Below, one piece after another: positions 21,680 through 30,716 of a stretch of DNA of 35,544 nt. A model generated the notes under the pieces. It was not told the DNA's origin. It worked only from the letters and a program-made list of their open reading frames with translations, and did no database searches. Each line of letters opens with the position of its first letter. Within the stretch, counting starts at the first letter, position 1. The stretch lies in assembly GCA_016283945.1 (NCBI GenBank), contig JAEENW010000011.1:1-35544 (forward strand). Reading direction: 5' to 3'. The position numbers were made by a program, and so were the translations under genes. This DNA comes from Bacillota bacterium (GTDB lineage Bacteria > Bacillota > Clostridia > Peptostreptococcales > Anaerovoracaceae).

Positions 21680-23038
21680 ATGAAGAAGGGCTCGCGCGAC
21701 CTGACCCAGGGCAACATAATGAGGGAGCTTATACTGTTCGCTCTCCCCATCTTCGCCGGACAGGTCTTTCAAAATCTGTACAACAGCGTCGACTCGATAG
21801 TCGTCGGCAGGGCGCTCGGAACGACCTCCCTGGCGGCGGTCTCTTCGAGCGCGGACATATCGCAGCTCCTCAACGGCTTCTTCGTCGGCTTCTCCACTGG
21901 AGGCGGGGTTCTGGTGTCCAGGTATTTCGGCGCCAGAGACCGCGCCAACATGGAGAAAGCCCTGCACACCCTGGTCTCCCTCGGCATGCTCGTCGGCCTT
22001 TCCATGGCCTGCGCGGGCATAGCCCTCGCGCCCGTGCTGCTCAGGGTCGTGCGCTGCCCGGACGACGTCTTTCCCGAGGCCCTGGCTTACCTCAGGGTGT
22101 ATCTCGTCGGCGTGCTGTTCACGGCGATCTACAATGTCGGCTCCAGGATACTCCAAGCGGTCGGCGACTCCAGAAGGCCTTTCTATTACCTCGTGATCTC
22201 CAGCCTCACGAACATCGCGATGGACATACTCTTCGTGGTGTTCCTCGGCTTCGGCGTGATGGGCGCCGCCCTCGCAACGATAATCTCCCAGGGCCTCAGC
22301 GTGACCCTGGTCTACTCCCGCATGCTCAAGACGGACGACGTCTACAGGCTCTACCCCTCGAGGCTCATGCGGATGGACCGCGAGATGCTCTCGGCGATCG
22401 CCTCGCTCGGCTTCCCTGCCGCGATCCAGTCCAGCCTGATCTCGATATCGAACCTCTTCGTCCAGCGCTACATCAACTCCTTCGGCTCCGCGGCGATGGC
22501 CGGCATAGGCGCCGCCAAGAGGATAGACCGCTTCGTAGGCATGATCGCCCAGTGCCTCGGCCTCGCGACCGCGACCTTCGTGGCGCAGAACGTCGGCGCC
22601 CGCAAGTACGAACGCGCCTTCAAGGGCATACGCACAGCCCTCGCGGTCTGCGCGGTCTACGTGCTCGTCGTGGGCAGCGTCGTCTATACCAACGCCGAGT
22701 TCTTCGTGAGCATATTCATCGAGAAGCCCGAGGCGATAGCCTACGGCGCCTCGATGGTCCACGTTATGATCCCGTTCTATTACTGCCAGTCGCTGAACAA
22801 CGTCTTCGCGAACGCCGTGAGGGGCTTCGGGAAGTCCTTCGTCGTCATGCTCTGCTCCATACTCGGAATGATAGGCTGCAGGCAGCTCTTCCTCTTCTTC
22901 GCGATGAGGCAGAACTACGTCGTGCAGAACGTCTATTTCGCCTATCCCTTCGGCTGGGCCTGCGCCGCGGTCTCCGTCATGATCTACTATTTCGTTAAGA
23001 TCCGGCCGAAGTACGCCGGGAAAGGGGACGCGGACTGA
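21680..23038 (+). CDS. MATE-family multidrug/Na+ efflux transporter
   Basis: LTQGNIMRELILFALPIFAGQVFQNLYNSVDSIVVGRALGTTSLAAVSSS; 12-TM MATE pattern. Confidence 0.92.
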   Translation: MKKGSRDLTQGNIMRELILFALPIFAGQVFQNLYNSVDSIVVGRALGTTSLAAVSSSADISQLLNGFFVGFSTGGGVLVSRYFGARDRANMEKALHTLVSLGMLVGLSMACAGIALAPVLLRVVRCPDDVFPEALAYLRVYLVGVLFTAIYNVGSRILQAVGDSRRPFYYLVISSLTNIAMDILFVVFLGFGVMGAALATIISQGLSVTLVYSRMLKTDDVYRLYPSRLMRMDREMLSAIASLGFPAAIQSSLISISNLFVQRYINSFGSAAMAGIGAAKRIDRFVGMIAQCLGLATATFVAQNVGARKYERAFKGIRTALAVCAVYVLVVGSVVYTNAEFFVSIFIEKPEAIAYGASMVHVMIPFYYCQSLNNVFANAVRGFGKSFVVMLCSILGMIGCRQLFLFFAMRQNYVVQNVYFAYPFGWACAAVSVMIYYFVKIRPKYAGKGDAD

Positions 23039-23132
23039 GCTGAAGGGCAGGTGGCGCGGCGCGGAAGACAGACGCTGCGGCCTGATGCGCCGATCCGCGC
23101 GCCGTCTCTCGGAATCCGCTCCGCGGGCTCCC

Positions 23133-23528
23133 TCACTGCTTCAGCATATCCTCAACTATATCCCTCAGATGCACCGGGTCCAGCCCGTATCTGTTGATCT
23201 TCGTGAGAGTCTCCCTGACGAGGCTCTCGTCACTCGTTATGTCGGTGATCGCCCCGCGCACCTCTCCGTCCTCGAGGCGGCCTATCCCGTAGCCCGCCCG
23301 GCCGTCGCCGCGCTCGTTTATTATCAGAATGTAGCTCGGGAAGGGGCGGAGCTGTCCTCCGTCCGGCCTGAGGTCGATGTCCTCCCCGGGATCGGCCGCC
23401 GGCCTTTCGATCCCGCAGTCATCCGCGGACCGGTCAGATCTCCATTCGGCCGCTGGCCTGTTCAGCTCTGTCTCTTCCTGCATGCTGCGCGCGCTCTCCG
23501 GCGCGCTATCTCCGTTCGCTCTCATCAT
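23133..23528 (-). CDS. Small uncharacterised protein (C-terminal conserved-looking domain)
   Basis: 131-aa ORF; C-terminal SYILIINERGDGRAGYGIGRLEDGEVRGAITDITSDESLVRETLTKINRYGLDPVHLRDIVEDMLKQ reads as a folded domain; N-terminus is low complexity. Confidence 0.65.
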   Translation of the reverse strand: MMRANGDSAPESARSMQEETELNRPAAEWRSDRSADDCGIERPAADPGEDIDLRPDGGQLRPFPSYILIINERGDGRAGYGIGRLEDGEVRGAITDITSDESLVRETLTKINRYGLDPVHLRDIVEDMLKQ

Positions 23529-23672
23529 GTCGTTCCCCCTTTGACACGCTTAAAACGCGGCAGGCCGTATCGGTTTGAACTCATTATACCAATATTTAAC
23601 AGTAAAACAATGGTAATCAACCCGAAGCGGAGGATCTTCGGGGAATGAGCGGAGAACGCAGAAACAATTAAG

Positions 23673-23704
23673 CCGCAGTCTCTCCTGAGGCGGAGAGGCT
23701 GCGG
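23673..23704 (-). terminator. Hairpin downstream of yjbQ-like gene, probable terminator
   Basis: CCGCAG-t-CTCTC-ctgaggcg-GAGAG-g-CTGCGG; T-run on the minus side is imperfect. Confidence 0.5.
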
Positions 23705-23745
23705 CGGAACGCAAGAGCAGCGGTCAAAAGTACGGGCGGGATCAG

Positions 23746-24174
23746 CTATTCGCCCATCACCATGATGGTGAAGCTGCGCTTCTGGAGGCCGTCCATCTCG
23801 GTGAAGTAGATGTCCTGGGCGCCTCCGCGGACCAGCTTTCCCCCGATCACGGGCATGATGGCGAAGTAGCCGCCGATCGCGGACTTCAGGTGTCCGGGCG
23901 CGTTGCCCGAGCAGGTGCCGTAGGTCGGAAGCATGTGGGTGTGCACATACGGGGCGTGGGTCGGAACGAGGCGCTCGAACATGTCCTCGATGTCCTTCTC
24001 GACGCAGGGCAGGGACTCGTTGACGAGTATCGCCGTCGTGGTGTGCTTGGAAATGACGTAGCATACGCCGTCGGTGATCCCGGATGCCTCGACGAAGGAG
24101 CTCACCTCGTCCGTGATGTTGATCATCTGGAACACTTCGGTGGTCTCAACAGTGCAGGTCTTGTACTTTACCAT
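23746..24174 (-). CDS. yjbQ: YjbQ/UPF0047 family protein
   Basis: GVCYVISKHTTTAILVNES, HLKSAIGGYFAIMPVIGGKLVRGGAQDIYFTEMDG. Confidence 0.9.
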   Translation of the reverse strand: MVKYKTCTVETTEVFQMINITDEVSSFVEASGITDGVCYVISKHTTTAILVNESLPCVEKDIEDMFERLVPTHAPYVHTHMLPTYGTCSGNAPGHLKSAIGGYFAIMPVIGGKLVRGGAQDIYFTEMDGLQKRSFTIMVMGE

Positions 24175-24178
24175 GTTC

Positions 24179-25063
24179 TCACCTCCTGTCCGCGGAAGTC
24201 CCGTCCGCGGTCTCCATACCTAGGAATCTCAGGGCGTTCTCCCCCGTGATCTTTCTGACTACGTCCTCCCTCAGCCCCAGCGAGAGCAGACCGTCGAGGG
24301 CTCTCTCCTGGCGCCAGCGCGGGTTGTTGGAGCCGTACATGACCTTGTCGGCGAAGTTGTTCTCGAGCCAGTCGATCCCCATGTCGACGGTGAAGATCTG
24401 GCGGTACCAGTCTCTCGGCGAGCCCATGAACACGGTCGAGGTATCCGTATAGACGTTCGGGTATTTGAGTATCATCATCACGGTCTCAGCGACCCAGGGG
24501 AAGCCCAGATGCGCGAGGCAGAAGCGAAGTTCAGGATACTCCACAGCGATATCCTCGAAGTCTATTGGCCTCGAGTACTTGGAGGGTGAATCCGGCTCCC
24601 AGCTGTAGCCGCAGTGGAAGGTCACGGGCTTGCCGTACCTGAGGCAGAGCTCCAGCAGGGGGCGCAGCCTCGCGTCCGACGGGAACATGTGCAGGTGCGA
24701 GAGGTTGAGCTTGAGACCCGAGAGCTTCAGCTCGGTGAAGGCTCTCTCGAGCTCCTCGGCCGCGCCGCCGCTTCTGGGATCGACGCTCGCGAAGCCTATG
24801 AAGCGTTCAGGAGCGAAGGCGACGATCTTTGCGATCTCGTCGTTGCTGATGAGCGGGCGGCCCATCTCCGCGGAATAGTCCTCCGGAAGGAGCACGGTCC
24901 GGTCGACCTTCGCGTGATCGGCGACCTTCAGGAAGAACTCCGCCGAGGTGATCCCGGATTTGTAGAGGCCGAAGTTCTGCCTCCGCCACTCGAAGACGCT
25001 GTCGCCGCTGCCCGGCGTTATCAGGTCGAAGAGCAGCGGATGCGCGTGTACATCTATTATCAT
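24179..25063 (-). CDS. Amidohydrolase-family metal-dependent hydrolase (TIM barrel)
   Basis: MIIDVHAHPLLFDL, FIGFASVDPR, GLKLNLSHLHMFPSDARLRPLLELCLRYGKPVTFHCGY, RFCLAHLGFPWVAE, VMYGSNNPRW. Confidence 0.85.
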   Translation of the reverse strand: MIIDVHAHPLLFDLITPGSGDSVFEWRRQNFGLYKSGITSAEFFLKVADHAKVDRTVLLPEDYSAEMGRPLISNDEIAKIVAFAPERFIGFASVDPRSGGAAEELERAFTELKLSGLKLNLSHLHMFPSDARLRPLLELCLRYGKPVTFHCGYSWEPDSPSKYSRPIDFEDIAVEYPELRFCLAHLGFPWVAETVMMILKYPNVYTDTSTVFMGSPRDWYRQIFTVDMGIDWLENNFADKVMYGSNNPRWRQERALDGLLSLGLREDVVRKITGENALRFLGMETADGTSADRR

Positions 25064-25176
25064 TGTTTCCTCCTTTAAACGCTCCGCGCCGGTTTCAGGC
25101 CGGCGCCGCTGTGAGACGCGCGGAAAGTCCCGCGCCGCCGATACTATAAGCGCGGAAGCCCCGCGCCTTGCTGCCG

Positions 25177-25980
25177 TCAGAAATAGGGCTCGAAGTGCGA
25201 GACGACCTTAGAGGCCCTGGCCGCGCCGGACATCATGCACTCCGGAACGCTCTTCCCGTCGAGAAGGGCGCTTATGAAGCCCGCGAAATAGGAGTCTCCC
25301 GCTCCCACGGTGTTCTCCAGATGCTCTGTTTCCACTATCCCGCACTCGTAGAAGCGCTCGCCGTCGAAGGCGACCGAGCCCTTCTCGCCCATGGTGCCTA
25401 TCATGATCTTCGCGCCGCGCTCGCAGCCGTGCCTGAGGAAGCTCCGGAGCTCCTCTCCGTCCTCCTCGAAGGAACCGAGGCCGGCCTTCAGATAGGGGTA
25501 GATGTTCTCCGCTCTGGGATCGTTTCCCCTGATCTTCGTGAAGTCGAAGAATATCATGGCGCCTTCGGAGGCGATCTCGGGAAGCCTCGTGCAGAGCTCG
25601 CTCTGGTAGTCGACGTGCACGCAGTCGAAGCCGGCGGCGTAGCGCACGGCGTCGTCGCTGAAGCGGTATCCGTCCATCACGCCCTTGTTGGGGAAGGCGT
25701 GGACGCGGTCCCTGCCGTTGAGCAGCATGCCGAAGCTCGCGGTGGAGGCGCCTTCGACGGTCTCGAGCCGCGAGATATCTATCCCGCGCTCCTCGAAGGA
25801 GTCCCTGAGCAGCTTTCCGTACTCGTCGTCTCCCACAGCGGAGATGACCGCCCCTTCGATGTCGTCCCTCATGCTCATGAGGTTGTAGAGGACGTCGACG
25901 CCGTTGCCGGTCGGGTAGCAGCGCCCTCCGAGGTTTGTGTAGTAGTCCACGCAGATGAAGCCTGCGGCCGCGAATCTCAT
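25177..25980 (-). CDS. PfkB-family carbohydrate kinase (FrlD-like)
   Basis: MRFAAAGFICVDYY, GNGVDVLYNLMSM, SAVGDDEYGKLL, ENTVGAGDSYFAGFISALL. Start at 25980 rather than the longer ORF-track start. Confidence 0.85.
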   Translation of the reverse strand: MRFAAAGFICVDYYTNLGGRCYPTGNGVDVLYNLMSMRDDIEGAVISAVGDDEYGKLLRDSFEERGIDISRLETVEGASTASFGMLLNGRDRVHAFPNKGVMDGYRFSDDAVRYAAGFDCVHVDYQSELCTRLPEIASEGAMIFFDFTKIRGNDPRAENIYPYLKAGLGSFEEDGEELRSFLRHGCERGAKIMIGTMGEKGSVAFDGERFYECGIVETEHLENTVGAGDSYFAGFISALLDGKSVPECMMSGAARASKVVSHFEPYF

Positions 25981-26257
25981 GCCTGTTGCCTCCTTTTTCT
26001 GACATATCACGTTTATAACAATATATAACATTTGCAGGCTGGTTTTCAAGGGCAGCGTTGAAAAGTTGCGCCTTCTGTTCCCTGTCCCGCGACTTCTGCT
26101 CCGGTTTCCGCGTCTCCCGTCCGGACTGTGATCTCCCTGCGCGGGCAGCGGCCGCGCCTCCCGCGCCCGCGTCCAAAAAATCTCCCCTCGGGACATATTT
26201 CTATTGAACGGCCAGTCGCGCATGATGTATAATTTTTTAACCAAAATGGAGACTTAT

Positions 26258-27121
26258 ATGAAAAGCAAATATATCGTTGCATTTCTTTTAATACTTGCCC
26301 TGTGCCTGGGGCTCTCTGCCTGCGGCAGGAAGGCGCCAAAGCCGTCCGCTGATCCAGGGACCCAGACAGAGGCCGTCGCCAAGTCCGGCGAGAGCGCTCC
26401 GGAGAGCTCCGCTCCATCCGGCGAGACTCCCGAGCCGCCCCACGAGCCGACTCCGCAGGAGATCGCGGCGTCCATGCAGGATTACACGATAGGGGAGAAC
26501 GGCAAGGCCGCTCCGATCGGCGTCGTGGACGACAACTACCTCATACTCGTAAACAAGACCCATCCCCTGAGCAAGGACTACTGGCCTGACGACATGGTCA
26601 CGGTATCCAAGACCGTCGCGGGGGTAGGCAACGCCGATACCCACAAGCTGCGCAAGGTCGCTGCCGACGCGCTCGAGGAGATGTTCGCCGCCGCCGCGAA
26701 GGACGGCGTAGACATCGCCCTCAGGACGGGCTTCCGCTCCTACAGCTATCAGGATTCGCTCTTCAAGAGCTACGTCGCCAACCACGGCGAGGCCGAGGCC
26801 AACACCTTCAGCGCCCGCCCCGGCGAGTCCGAGCACCAGAGCGGCCTATGCTGCGATCTGGGCGGCAAGTCCGAGGGCTACGCGCTCTCCTACAGCTTCG
26901 GAGGCACCGCGGAGGGCAAGTGGGTCGCGGAGCACGCGCACGAGTACGGCTTCATCATCAGATACATCGACGGCAAGACCGTTAACGGCCAGATGCAGCC
27001 CGGAGAGATCACAGGATACGTCTTCGAGCCCTGGCACATACGCTACGTCGGAGCTGACGTCGCGGCTGAGATAGTTGAAAAAGGCATCACTTTTGAGGAG
27101 TATTTAGGAGTGTTAGATTAA
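26258..27121 (+). CDS. Lipoprotein D-alanyl-D-alanine carboxypeptidase (VanY/M15B-like)
   Basis: Signal peptide [23 protein letters not shown] with LSAC lipobox; [44 protein letters not shown]. Confidence 0.88.
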   Translation: MKSKYIVAFLLILALCLGLSACGRKAPKPSADPGTQTEAVAKSGESAPESSAPSGETPEPPHEPTPQEIAASMQDYTIGENGKAAPIGVVDDNYLILVNKTHPLSKDYWPDDMVTVSKTVAGVGNADTHKLRKVAADALEEMFAAAAKDGVDIALRTGFRSYSYQDSLFKSYVANHGEAEANTFSARPGESEHQSGLCCDLGGKSEGYALSYSFGGTAEGKWVAEHAHEYGFIIRYIDGKTVNGQMQPGEITGYVFEPWHIRYVGADVAAEIVEKGITFEEYLGVLD

Positions 27122-28626
27122 TGGCAAGATTCTATTCAGAACCGTCCAGGACCTTCAGCGAGTATCTGCTGATCCCCGGCTATTCCGGAGCGGAGCACAT
27201 CCCTGACAATGTCAGTCTGAAGACTCCGGTCACCAAATTCAGAAAGGGAGAGGAGCCGGCGATCTCGATGAACATCCCGCTCACCTCCGCGATCATGCAG
27301 TCGGTATCCGGCGACAGGCTCGCGGTAGCGCTGGCCAAGGAGGGAGGCATCTCCTTCATCTTCGGCGCCCAGAGCATCGAGAGCGAGGCGGCCATGGTCG
27401 CCCGCGTCAAGAACTACAAGGCGGGCTTCGTATCCTCCGACGCGAACATCCGTCCCGACGGAACGCTCGGCGAGCTGCTCGAGATCAAGGCCAAGACCGG
27501 CCACTCCACAACTGCCGTCACCGACGACGGCACCGCGAACGGCAAGCTGCTCGGAATGATCACCAGCACCGATTACCGCGTCAGCCGCATGGGCGAGGAT
27601 ACCAAGGTCAGCGATTTCATGACCCCGCTCGAAAAGCTCGTCTACGCCAGAGAGGGCATCAGCCTCGCGGACGCCAACGACATGCTCTGGGATCACAAGC
27701 TCAACGCTCTGCCCATAGTCGACGCCGAGGGCAGGATGAAGTACTTCGTGTTCCGCAAGGACTACGACAGCCACAAGCAGAACCCGATCGAGCTCCTCGA
27801 CGACGAGAAGCGCTACGTCGTAGGCGCCGGCATCAACACCAGAGACTACGAGAAGAGAGTTCCCGCGCTCGTCGAGGCCGGAGTGGACATCCTCTGCATC
27901 GACAGCTCCGAGGGACACTCGATCTGGCAGAAGAGGACCATAGAATGGATCCGCAGCCGCTACGGCGACAGCGTCAAGGTCGGAGCCGGAAACGTCGTCG
28001 ACGACGAGGGCTTCAGGTTCCTCGCCGAGGCCGGAGCCGACTTCGTCAAGGTCGGCATAGGCGGAGGCTCCATCTGCATCACCAGAGAGACCAAGGGCAT
28101 AGGCCGCGGACAGGCGACCGCCGTCATCGAGGTCGCGAAGGCCCGCGACGAGTACTTCAGGGAGACCGGCGTGTACGTGCCCATCTGCTCCGACGGAGGC
28201 ATCGTGCTCGACTACCACATGACCCTCGCGCTCGCCATGGGAGCCGACTTCCTCATGCTCGGCAGATACTTCGCCGGCTTCGAGGAGAGCCCCACCGCCC
28301 GCCTCATGGTCAACGGCAGCTACGTCAAGGAGTACTGGGGCGAAGGCTCCAACCGCGCCCGCAACTGGCAGCGCTACGACCTCGGCGGCAAGGAGAAGCT
28401 CAGCTTCGAGGAGGGCGTCGATTCCTACGTCCCCTACAAGGGCATGCTCTCCGACGGCGTCAGGATGTCCCTGGCCAAGGTCAAGTCCACCATGTGCAAC
28501 TGCGGCGTGCTCACCATCCCCGAGCTGCAGCAGAACGCAAAGCTTACCCTCGTCTCCGCGACCTCTATCGTAGAGGGCGGAGCTCACGACGTAATACTCA
28601 AGGATACCAGCGCGGTCAAGCGCTAA
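27121..28626 (+). CDS. guaB: IMP dehydrogenase with CBS domains
   Basis: [97 protein letters not shown]. Confidence 0.94.
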   Translation: MARFYSEPSRTFSEYLLIPGYSGAEHIPDNVSLKTPVTKFRKGEEPAISMNIPLTSAIMQSVSGDRLAVALAKEGGISFIFGAQSIESEAAMVARVKNYKAGFVSSDANIRPDGTLGELLEIKAKTGHSTTAVTDDGTANGKLLGMITSTDYRVSRMGEDTKVSDFMTPLEKLVYAREGISLADANDMLWDHKLNALPIVDAEGRMKYFVFRKDYDSHKQNPIELLDDEKRYVVGAGINTRDYEKRVPALVEAGVDILCIDSSEGHSIWQKRTIEWIRSRYGDSVKVGAGNVVDDEGFRFLAEAGADFVKVGIGGGSICITRETKGIGRGQATAVIEVAKARDEYFRETGVYVPICSDGGIVLDYHMTLALAMGADFLMLGRYFAGFEESPTARLMVNGSYVKEYWGEGSNRARNWQRYDLGGKEKLSFEEGVDSYVPYKGMLSDGVRMSLAKVKSTMCNCGVLTIPELQQNAKLTLVSATSIVEGGAHDVILKDTSAVKR

Positions 28627-28638
28627 GGAGGCTTCCGA

Positions 28639-29613
28639 ATGAACAGCAACAAGAGACCCGATGATATGAAGAGGATCAACACTCCCGAGCTCGCCAAGGC
28701 CTTCATCGACGAGCAGGTCGAGGCCATCAGGGCGCAGGTCGGGGACGGCAAGGTCCTCCTCGCGCTCTCCGGCGGAGTCGACAGCTCCGTCTGCGCGGCT
28801 CTGCTCTCCAAGGCCATAGGCAAGCAGCTCACCTGCGTCCACGTCAACCACGGACTCCTCAGGAAGGGCGAGCCCGAGCAGGTCTGCGAGGTCTTCGGCA
28901 AGCAGTTCGACGTCAACCTCGTCTACGTTGACGCGGTCGACAGGTTCCTCGACGCCCTCGCCGGAGTCGCCGATCCCGAGCAGAAGAGAAAGATCATCGG
29001 CAAGCTCTTCATCGACGTGTTCGCCGAGGAAGCCGCCAAGCTCGACGGCATCAGGTTCCTCGGACAGGGCACCATCTATCCCGACATCCTCGAGTCCGAC
29101 GGAGTCAAGGCTCACCACAACGTGGGCGGCCTCCCTGAGGATCTCCAGTTCGAGCTCGTCGAGCCGGTCAAGTTCCTCTACAAGGACGAGGTCAGAGTCG
29201 TAGGCGAGGCCCTCGGGCTTCCCCACGCCATGGTCTACAGGCAGCCGTTCCCCGGCCCCGGCCTTGGAGTGCGCTGCATCGGCGCCATCACCCGCGACAG
29301 GCTCGAGGCCGTAAGAGAGGCCGACGCCATCGTCCGCGATGAGATAGGCAAGATGGATCCTACCCCCTGGCAGTACTTCTGCGCTATCCCCGACTTCAAG
29401 TCCACCGGCATCAAGGACGGCAAGCGCTACATGGGCTGGGCCGTCGTCATCAGGGCTATCAACACCGTCGACGCCGTGACCGCCGAAGCCGTCGAGATCC
29501 CCTGGGATATGCTCAAGAGGATGCGCGACCGCATCATCGCCACCGTCCCCGGCGTCAACAGAGTCCTCTGGGACATCTCCGACAAGCCGCTGAGCACGAT
29601 AGAGTGGGAATGA
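28639..29613 (+). CDS. guaA: GMP synthase ATP-pyrophosphatase subunit (no GATase domain)
   Basis: VLLALSGGVDSSVCAALLSKAIG, VNHGLLRKGEPEQV, YRQPFPGPGLGVRCIG, C-terminal RVLWDISDKPLSTIEWE. Protein starts directly at the ATPPase domain. Confidence 0.93.
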   Translation: MNSNKRPDDMKRINTPELAKAFIDEQVEAIRAQVGDGKVLLALSGGVDSSVCAALLSKAIGKQLTCVHVNHGLLRKGEPEQVCEVFGKQFDVNLVYVDAVDRFLDALAGVADPEQKRKIIGKLFIDVFAEEAAKLDGIRFLGQGTIYPDILESDGVKAHHNVGGLPEDLQFELVEPVKFLYKDEVRVVGEALGLPHAMVYRQPFPGPGLGVRCIGAITRDRLEAVREADAIVRDEIGKMDPTPWQYFCAIPDFKSTGIKDGKRYMGWAVVIRAINTVDAVTAEAVEIPWDMLKRMRDRIIATVPGVNRVLWDISDKPLSTIEWE

Positions 29614-29671
29614 CGCTCGAAACGGCGAAAACCCGCATGAATACAGGCTTTTTTGCCCGTCCATACTGCTC

Positions 29672-29690
29672 TTGATACTGGATTGATACT
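29672..29690. repeat. Direct repeat TTGATACT-N3-TTGATACT at element left end
   Basis: Two identical 8-mers with 11-bp periodicity; possible Int/Xis binding sites. Confidence 0.45.
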
Positions 29691-29732
29691 ATTTGTGTCC
29701 GCCCGGTATTCTCAAGAGAAAAATCCCAAAAG

Positions 29733-29791
29733 GACAAGCAAAACCGCCCTGCTGAACGACAAATTCAGCAGGGCGGTTTTTTTGCTTGTCT
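29733..29791. terminator. Long near-perfect hairpin, likely bidirectional terminator
   Basis: GACAAGCAAAACCGCCCTGCTGAA-cgacaaa-TTCAGCAGGGCGGTTTTTTTGCTTGTC. Confidence 0.88.
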
Positions 29792-30348
29792 TATTTATTT
29801 TTCCGCCAAGGGATATAATATTCGCTTTCCAGGCCATCGTCGCAGGTATGGGGCCAGTTGAGTTTCCATTCAAAATACTCTTCCCTGGTGATCTCCCCGG
29901 CGTGTAACTCCTGCTGACGAAAAAGCCATTCCCGCATGAACTCGTCCACAAGGCCATACTGGAAGTACATACCCACGGGAGGGTGTGCGGGCCAGTCATC
30001 GCTATCATTGTACCGTACAGCGGTATCATCAGCGGCCCCTGCTCTGCCCGGATTGCGGACAAGTTGGAACAGGCGGATAGCGCCAGGGCTGTCCTCGTCC
30101 AGCCAGAAGAATGTCCGCATGAAGTCCTCGGCAGAGCCGGGGGCGATGGTGTAGAAGTTCTGGCGGTCTACCCGCAGCGCCTCGGCCATCTTGTCCAGCA
30201 GTTCCCGTTTCGGAACACGGTAATTCGTCTCATACTGGGCGATCCGGTTGTCCGCTCCCTTTTCCTCAAAGCCGATAGCAAGCCCCAATTCCTTTTGTGT
30301 CATGCCTCGAAAGGTGCGGATTTTCTTTATCTTGTCTCCGACTGTCAT
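29791..30348 (-). CDS. XRE-family transcriptional regulator of the mobile element
   Basis: MTVGDKIKKIRTFRGMTQKELGLAIGFEEKGADNRIAQYETNYRVPKRELLDKMAEAL HTH. Confidence 0.9.
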   Translation of the reverse strand: MTVGDKIKKIRTFRGMTQKELGLAIGFEEKGADNRIAQYETNYRVPKRELLDKMAEALRVDRQNFYTIAPGSAEDFMRTFFWLDEDSPGAIRLFQLVRNPGRAGAADDTAVRYNDSDDWPAHPPVGMYFQYGLVDEFMREWLFRQQELHAGEITREEYFEWKLNWPHTCDDGLESEYYIPWRKNK

Positions 30349-30432
30349 AATATCCCACCGCCTTTGCCAATAGTATAGCGCAAAAAAGCGAAAGATGCAA
30401 GATAATCTTTAACAAAAATGCGAAATAAATTC

Positions 30433-30480
30433 TTGACATTAACACTTATGTTAATGTATAATGAAGATGGTGACATTAAC
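30433..30480 (+). promoter_or_regulatory. Promoter with overlapping inverted-repeat operator
   Basis: TTGACA (30433), 18 bp, TATAAT (30457-30462). CATTAAC-acttat-GTTAATG (30437-30456) fills the spacer; third half-site CATTAAC at 30474-30480. Confidence 0.75.
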
Positions 30481-30514
30481 ATATTTGCGAAACTAAAATA
30501 AGGAGGTGCTGACC

Positions 30515-30703
30515 ATGGAAAAGGAGCTGTTTGTGAGAGCAGAGGAGGTCGCCAGGGAGCTGGGCATTTCCAAGCCCTACGCCTACAAGCTGGTGCGGGA
30601 GATGAACGAGGAGCTGAAGAAAAAAGGCTTTCTCACCATTCCCGGACGGGTAAGCAGGCGCTACTTCGAGGAAAAATTCTATGGGCTGCGGGACAGACAA
30701 TAA
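30515..30703 (+). CDS. Small HTH protein, possible excisionase/regulator
   Basis: MEKELFVRAEEVARELGISKPYAYKLVREMNEELKKKGFLTIPGRVSRRYFEEKFYG; AAGGAGG RBS at 30500; directly upstream of the integrase. Confidence 0.82.
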   Translation: MEKELFVRAEEVARELGISKPYAYKLVREMNEELKKKGFLTIPGRVSRRYFEEKFYGLRDRQ

Positions 30704-30716
30704 GGAGGGAACCACA

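Noticed and set aside
25177-26244. 355-aa version of the PfkB kinase
   Set aside because: Upstream ~88 residues are basic low-complexity non-homologous sequence; the family start MRFAAAGFICVDYY at 25980 has an RBS-like AGGAGG upstream.
27136-29664. 842-aa minus-strand ORF opposite guaB and guaA
   Set aside because: Antisense shadow of two clear housekeeping genes; strongly biased GC-rich codons on the sense strand avoid stops in antisense; the translation is low-complexity (D/V/G/L rich) and matches no motif.
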